The position numbers and the translations under genes are program-made. Shown here piece after piece: positions 6,662-10,037 of a stretch of 10,037 nt of DNA (position 1 is its first letter; every line of letters starts with the position of its first letter). The DNA lies in contig DLQV01000028.1 in assembly GCA_002474415.1 (NCBI GenBank), forward strand, positions 1 through 10,037. The letters run 5' to 3'. This DNA is from Lachnospiraceae bacterium UBA7598 (lineage in GTDB: Bacteria > Bacillota > Clostridia > Lachnospirales > Lachnospiraceae). The notes under the pieces were generated by a model. The model was given only the letters and a program-made list of their open reading frames with translations, made no database searches and had not been told where the DNA came from.

Positions 6662-8443
6662 ATGAAAGAACAAAACAAAAAGCAGAATTTTCTGGCATGT
6701 CTGCTGTCATACGCGACCGAAAGTAAATCCAAAATGATGCTTTCGGTTATATTGTCGGTCATCAGTATTACATCCGGACTTGTGCCATTTTACTGCTTTT
6801 ACCGGGTAATTAACCTGTTTGTGGGAAATGGGGTATGTACGCAGAAAATTCTGTTCTGGAGTCTGTGTGCACTGGCAGCCTATCTTGTGAAAATTGTTTG
6901 TTTCGGACTGTCCACAGCATCCAGTCACTATGCGGCATATCACATACTTGAGGGATTGCGCAACCGCCTGACGGAAAGATTTCTGAAGGCACCTTTGGGA
7001 GAGGTGACAAAGCACAGCATAGGACAGATCAAGGGAATTATGGTGGATAAAATCGAGGATATAGAGCCACCGCTTGCACATATGATACCGGAAGGAAGCG
7101 GACATATTGTATTGCCGGTCGTGAGCATGATTGCACTGATCGTAATTGACTGGCGGCTGTTTCTGGCATCTTTGATCACATTTCCGCTTTCACTCATCTG
7201 TATGGGACTCATGTTTAAAATCAGTGGAAAAAACTTTGATAAATACAATGACTCCATTGCGCAGATGAACAGTAATATTGTCGAGTATGTGGATGGTATT
7301 GAAGTAATCAAAGCATTTGGACGGGAGGGACAGTCATACGAAAAGTATGCAAATGCGATCATAAATTATAAGACATTTGTATTGAAGTGGCTTTCTTCTA
7401 CATGGGTGACCATGAAACTGGCATTTGCATTGTTTCCTTCTACCTTGCTTGGGGTACTTCCGGTGGCACTTTGGCTTGGGGCAGACGGAACCATTACGGC
7501 AGCCCAGGCAGCGCTTGCCGTTATGTTATCCATGTCTATGGTGGGATCGCTTGCAAAGCTTGAGGTCATGGGAAATGAGATGAAAAAGGTGCAGCTTACC
7601 GTAGAAGAATTGCAGGAATATCTCGAAATGCCGGAACTTCCGGAGAAAACAGCTCCGGTCCGACTGGAAAATTACAATATTGATCTGCATGATGTTCATT
7701 TTTCCTATGAGAAAAGTGAAGTATTACATGGAATTGATTTAAAGCTGAATCAGGGCAGTTTTACGGCACTGGTAGGACCATCCGGCGGAGGCAAATCTAC
7801 CGTGGCAAAGCTGATATCCCGATTTTATGATGTTACGGAGGGCAGTATCACGATCGGCGGTGTGAATATTAAGGATATGCCGCTTTCACAGCTTTCGGAC
7901 ACCATCAGTTTTGTGGCGCAGGACAATTTTCTGTTCCGCTGTTCGTTAAAAGAAAATATCCGGATGGGCAATCCACAGGCAACAGATGAAGAAGTCTATG
8001 CTGCGGCGAGAGCGGCACAGTGTGAGGAATTCATACAAAAGCTGCCGTTGGGATATGATACTCCGGCAGGAGATGCGGGAAAAAGACTTTCCGGAGGAGA
8101 AAAGCAGAGGATTGCAATTGCAAGAATGATGTTGAAAAATGCGCCGGTCATTATATTAGATGAGGCAACGGCTTTTACCGATCCGGAAAATGAGGATAAG
8201 ATCCAGAAGAGTATTTATGAACTGGCAAAAGGAAAAACGCTGCTTGTAATTGCACACAGACTTTCCACCATAAAAAATGCGGATAACATTGTTGTTTTAA
8301 AAGACGGAAGTATTGAGGCGCAGGGAACGCAGGAAGAACTTTTAGGGAACTGTTCTTTATACCGGAACATGTGGGAAGCACATATCGGAGCGAAAAACTG
8401 GTCTGTTGGAAAGGAGATGGTATCGTATGTTTCGACAAATTAA
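6662..8443 (+). CDS. ABC half-transporter, fused permease-ATPase, first subunit (YbtP/IrtB-like)
   Basis: This 593-residue membrane protein has a six-helix exporter-fold permease (about 20-310) and a C-terminal ATPase (about 340-580), and would pair with the next gene product. ATPase landmarks are Walker A GPSGGGKST (372-380), Q-loop Gln420, signature LSGGEKQR (476-483), Walker B ending Asp500-Glu501, D-loop within AFTDPEN, and switch His532. All catalytic residues are intact, but the signature has Glu instead of Gln. The AFTDPEN D-loop resembles that of siderophore-linked YbtP/YbtQ and IrtA/IrtB proteins (family knowledge, not searched). Such proteins can import despite the exporter fold. 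The start is ATG 6662, with AAAGGAG (6647-6653) 8 bases upstream. An in-frame TTG at 6644 lies before that ribosome site and is unlikely. The 3' end overlaps the next gene by 17 bases, indicating coupled translation. Multidrug or peptide export remains possible. Confidence 0.96.
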   Translation: MKEQNKKQNFLACLLSYATESKSKMMLSVILSVISITSGLVPFYCFYRVINLFVGNGVCTQKILFWSLCALAAYLVKIVCFGLSTASSHYAAYHILEGLRNRLTERFLKAPLGEVTKHSIGQIKGIMVDKIEDIEPPLAHMIPEGSGHIVLPVVSMIALIVIDWRLFLASLITFPLSLICMGLMFKISGKNFDKYNDSIAQMNSNIVEYVDGIEVIKAFGREGQSYEKYANAIINYKTFVLKWLSSTWVTMKLAFALFPSTLLGVLPVALWLGADGTITAAQAALAVMLSMSMVGSLAKLEVMGNEMKKVQLTVEELQEYLEMPELPEKTAPVRLENYNIDLHDVHFSYEKSEVLHGIDLKLNQGSFTALVGPSGGGKSTVAKLISRFYDVTEGSITIGGVNIKDMPLSQLSDTISFVAQDNFLFRCSLKENIRMGNPQATDEEVYAAARAAQCEEFIQKLPLGYDTPAGDAGKRLSGGEKQRIAIARMMLKNAPVIILDEATAFTDPENEDKIQKSIYELAKGKTLLVIAHRLSTIKNADNIVVLKDGSIEAQGTQEELLGNCSLYRNMWEAHIGAKNWSVGKEMVSYVSTN

Positions 8444-10037
8444 AAGAATGATTCACTGGTGCGGGGACTGGAAAAAAGATCTGTATATCGGCTTTGTATT
8501 TTCGTTCTTTTCCCATCTTTTTGCCGCAATGCCAGTTATGGTAGCAGCATACACGATTGGGCTTCTGCTTACGGATAAACAGGCAGGAAGGACTTTTGAT
8601 ACCAGATGGGTATGGTACAGCTTTGAAATGATTGCAGCGCTTGTCATACTGCGTTTCTTTTTTGACTATATGCGGTCACGGTTTCAGGAGGGAATCAGCT
8701 ATGAACTTGTGGCAAAGGACCGGCTCGCGGTCGGTGATGCCTTAAAAAGAGTATCGCTTGGTTATTTTCAGCAGAACAGTACCGGTAATATCCTAAACTC
8801 CATTACGACGGGACTGAATCTGCTCGAAAATATGGGAATCCGCATGATCGACAATTTTGTCGGAGGATACTTAAATTTTCTCGTAGTGCTGATCTGCTTG
8901 TTCTGCTTTTCGCCGGTAACCGCTTTGATCGCACTGGCGGGTGCTGCGGGATCGTTTGTATTTTTACTTGTTATTTCACATTATGCTGCAAAAAATGCGC
9001 CACAGGAAAAAAAGGCAACGAAAAATCTGCAGGAGGCAGTACTTGAGTATGCACACGGTCTGCCGACCGTTAAATCTTTTGGAAAAGGCGGTGCATCCAT
9101 GCAGGCAATGAAGGATGCAGCAAAAGAAAACAGGGAAATCCGTCTGAAGATTGAGTATGGATTCACACCGGCAAACTGCGGCCATCTTCTGATGCTGAAA
9201 CTTGCATCGGCTGCCATGGCAGGGGCTTCGTGTTATCTGGGATACACAGGAGCTATGGAATTTCCGGTTATGCTGATGTTTGTATTTTTCTCTTTCAGCA
9301 TTTTTGCATCGCTTGAGCCGATCAGCGACAGTGCCCATGTCCTTGCAATCATAGATGCTGCCATGGATCAGGTGGAAGCGTTAAAAGAGGATAATTTTAT
9401 AGACATAGATGGAAAAAGTATAGATATCGACCATTATGATATTGCGTTTGACCATGTGGATTTTTCCTATGAAAAAGGCCGTCAGATATTGCATGACGTA
9501 ACGTTTCAGATTCCGGAGAAAACGACGACCGCAATTGTGGGGCCATCCGGAAGCGGTAAGAGTACGATCTGTAATCTGCTTGCCCGTTTTTACGATGTCA
9601 GCAGTGGAAGTATCCGGGTAGGTGGTCATGATGTCAGGGAATTTACCTGCGACAGTCTTCTTTCGAATATTTCCATGGTGTTCCAGAATGTGTATCTGTT
9701 TCAGGATACGATCCGCAACAATATCTGTTTTGGAAAGCCGGATGCAACGGAAGAAGAAATGATTGCGGCAGCAAAAAAAGCATGCTGTCACGATTTCATC
9801 ATGGAATTTCCGGATGGTTATGATACGGTGATCGGGGAAGGTGGTGGAACACTTTCCGGAGGCCAGAAACAACGGATTTCGATTGCGAGAGCGATGCTCA
9901 AAGATGCACAGATTATCATATTGGATGAGGCAACCGCAAGCGTTGATCCGGAAAATGAGCATTTGATTCAGGAGGCAATCACGCAGTTGACAAAAGGAAA
10001 GACGATCATTACGATAGCCCACCGGCTTGCCACGATC
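8427..10037 (+). CDS. ABC half-transporter, fused permease-ATPase, second subunit (partial)
   Basis: This is the partner subunit, open for 537 codons to the window edge and lacking perhaps 40-60 C-terminal residues. Hydrophobic segments in the first 310 residues fit a six-helix exporter-fold permease. The ATPase has Walker A GPSGSGKST (372-380), Q-loop Gln420 (VFQNVYLF), signature LSGGQKQR (476-483), Walker B ending Asp500-Glu501, D-loop in ASVDPEN, and His532 in AHRLATI. Every catalytic landmark is present, so it should be active. The start is ATG 8427, with AAGGAG (8411-8416) 10 bases upstream, inside the end of the previous gene. The 17-base overlap and the complementary D-loop sequences support a heterodimer with that protein. 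The substrate is unknown; siderophore or metal-chelate transport is suggested only by similarity to YbtPQ/IrtAB and by the AraC neighbour. No substrate-binding protein or siderophore-interaction domain is visible in the window. Confidence 0.95.
   Translation, partial: MFRQIKRMIHWCGDWKKDLYIGFVFSFFSHLFAAMPVMVAAYTIGLLLTDKQAGRTFDTRWVWYSFEMIAALVILRFFFDYMRSRFQEGISYELVAKDRLAVGDALKRVSLGYFQQNSTGNILNSITTGLNLLENMGIRMIDNFVGGYLNFLVVLICLFCFSPVTALIALAGAAGSFVFLLVISHYAAKNAPQEKKATKNLQEAVLEYAHGLPTVKSFGKGGASMQAMKDAAKENREIRLKIEYGFTPANCGHLLMLKLASAAMAGASCYLGYTGAMEFPVMLMFVFFSFSIFASLEPISDSAHVLAIIDAAMDQVEALKEDNFIDIDGKSIDIDHYDIAFDHVDFSYEKGRQILHDVTFQIPEKTTTAIVGPSGSGKSTICNLLARFYDVSSGSIRVGGHDVREFTCDSLLSNISMVFQNVYLFQDTIRNNICFGKPDATEEEMIAAAKKACCHDFIMEFPDGYDTVIGEGGGTLSGGQKQRISIARAMLKDAQIIILDEATASVDPENEHLIQEAITQLTKGKTIITIAHRLATI

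Noticed and set aside
9381..10022. Long open frame of 213 codons on the minus strand
   Set aside because: It lies wholly inside the second ABC gene, whose frame shows all ATPase motifs. The minus-strand product has no recognisable family and is a codon-bias shadow.

Overview
The window looks like a stretch of chromosome from a low-to-moderate GC Gram-positive gut-type anaerobe of the Clostridia, most likely family Lachnospiraceae. This is inferred from AGGAGG-type ribosome sites, Bacillota-style TTGaca/TATaat promoters, a secreted Big2-repeat protein and a dCache chemoreceptor typical of that group. I could not place it to genus. No tRNA, rRNA, CRISPR array, insertion sequence or phage gene was seen. 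All six convincing genes lie on the + strand; the last runs off the right edge.

Layout. Positions 1-277 hold no convincing gene, only a short open frame that could be the end or decayed remnant of an upstream gene, then a promoter. Next come a secreted protein of four Big2 (Ig-like) repeats (278-1300), an Eis-type GNAT acetyltransferase with its own promoter and a 5' UTR hairpin (1497-2714), and a membrane chemoreceptor with an AT-rich leader containing two hairpins (2878-4974). A nitroreductase-family flavoprotein (5042-5581) and an AraC-family regulator (5585-6541) form a tight operon. Its promoter overlaps the chemoreceptor stop codon, and the operon ends in a good intrinsic terminator (6561-6596). 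Two overlapping ABC half-transporter genes of the exporter fold follow (6662-8443 and 8427 to the edge).

How the genes may work together. An AraC regulator next to a pair of fused permease-ATPase half-transporters resembles the YbtA/YbtP/YbtQ and IrtA/IrtB arrangement, in which exporter-fold ABC proteins move siderophores or related metal chelates. The first transporter's AFTDPEN D-loop and its partner's ASVDPEN fit an asymmetric heterodimer. The substrate cannot be read from this sequence. The other genes appear to be independent units for surface binding, acetylation and chemotaxis.

The most notable unexplained signal is a repeated inverted element, GTTAG-N6-CTAAC. One copy lies just after the -10 box of the nitroreductase-araC promoter. 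The other lies inside the terminator stem after araC, just downstream of a possible extended -10 box in front of the ABC genes. It may be an operator shared by both units. I found no clear evidence of a wholly new system.
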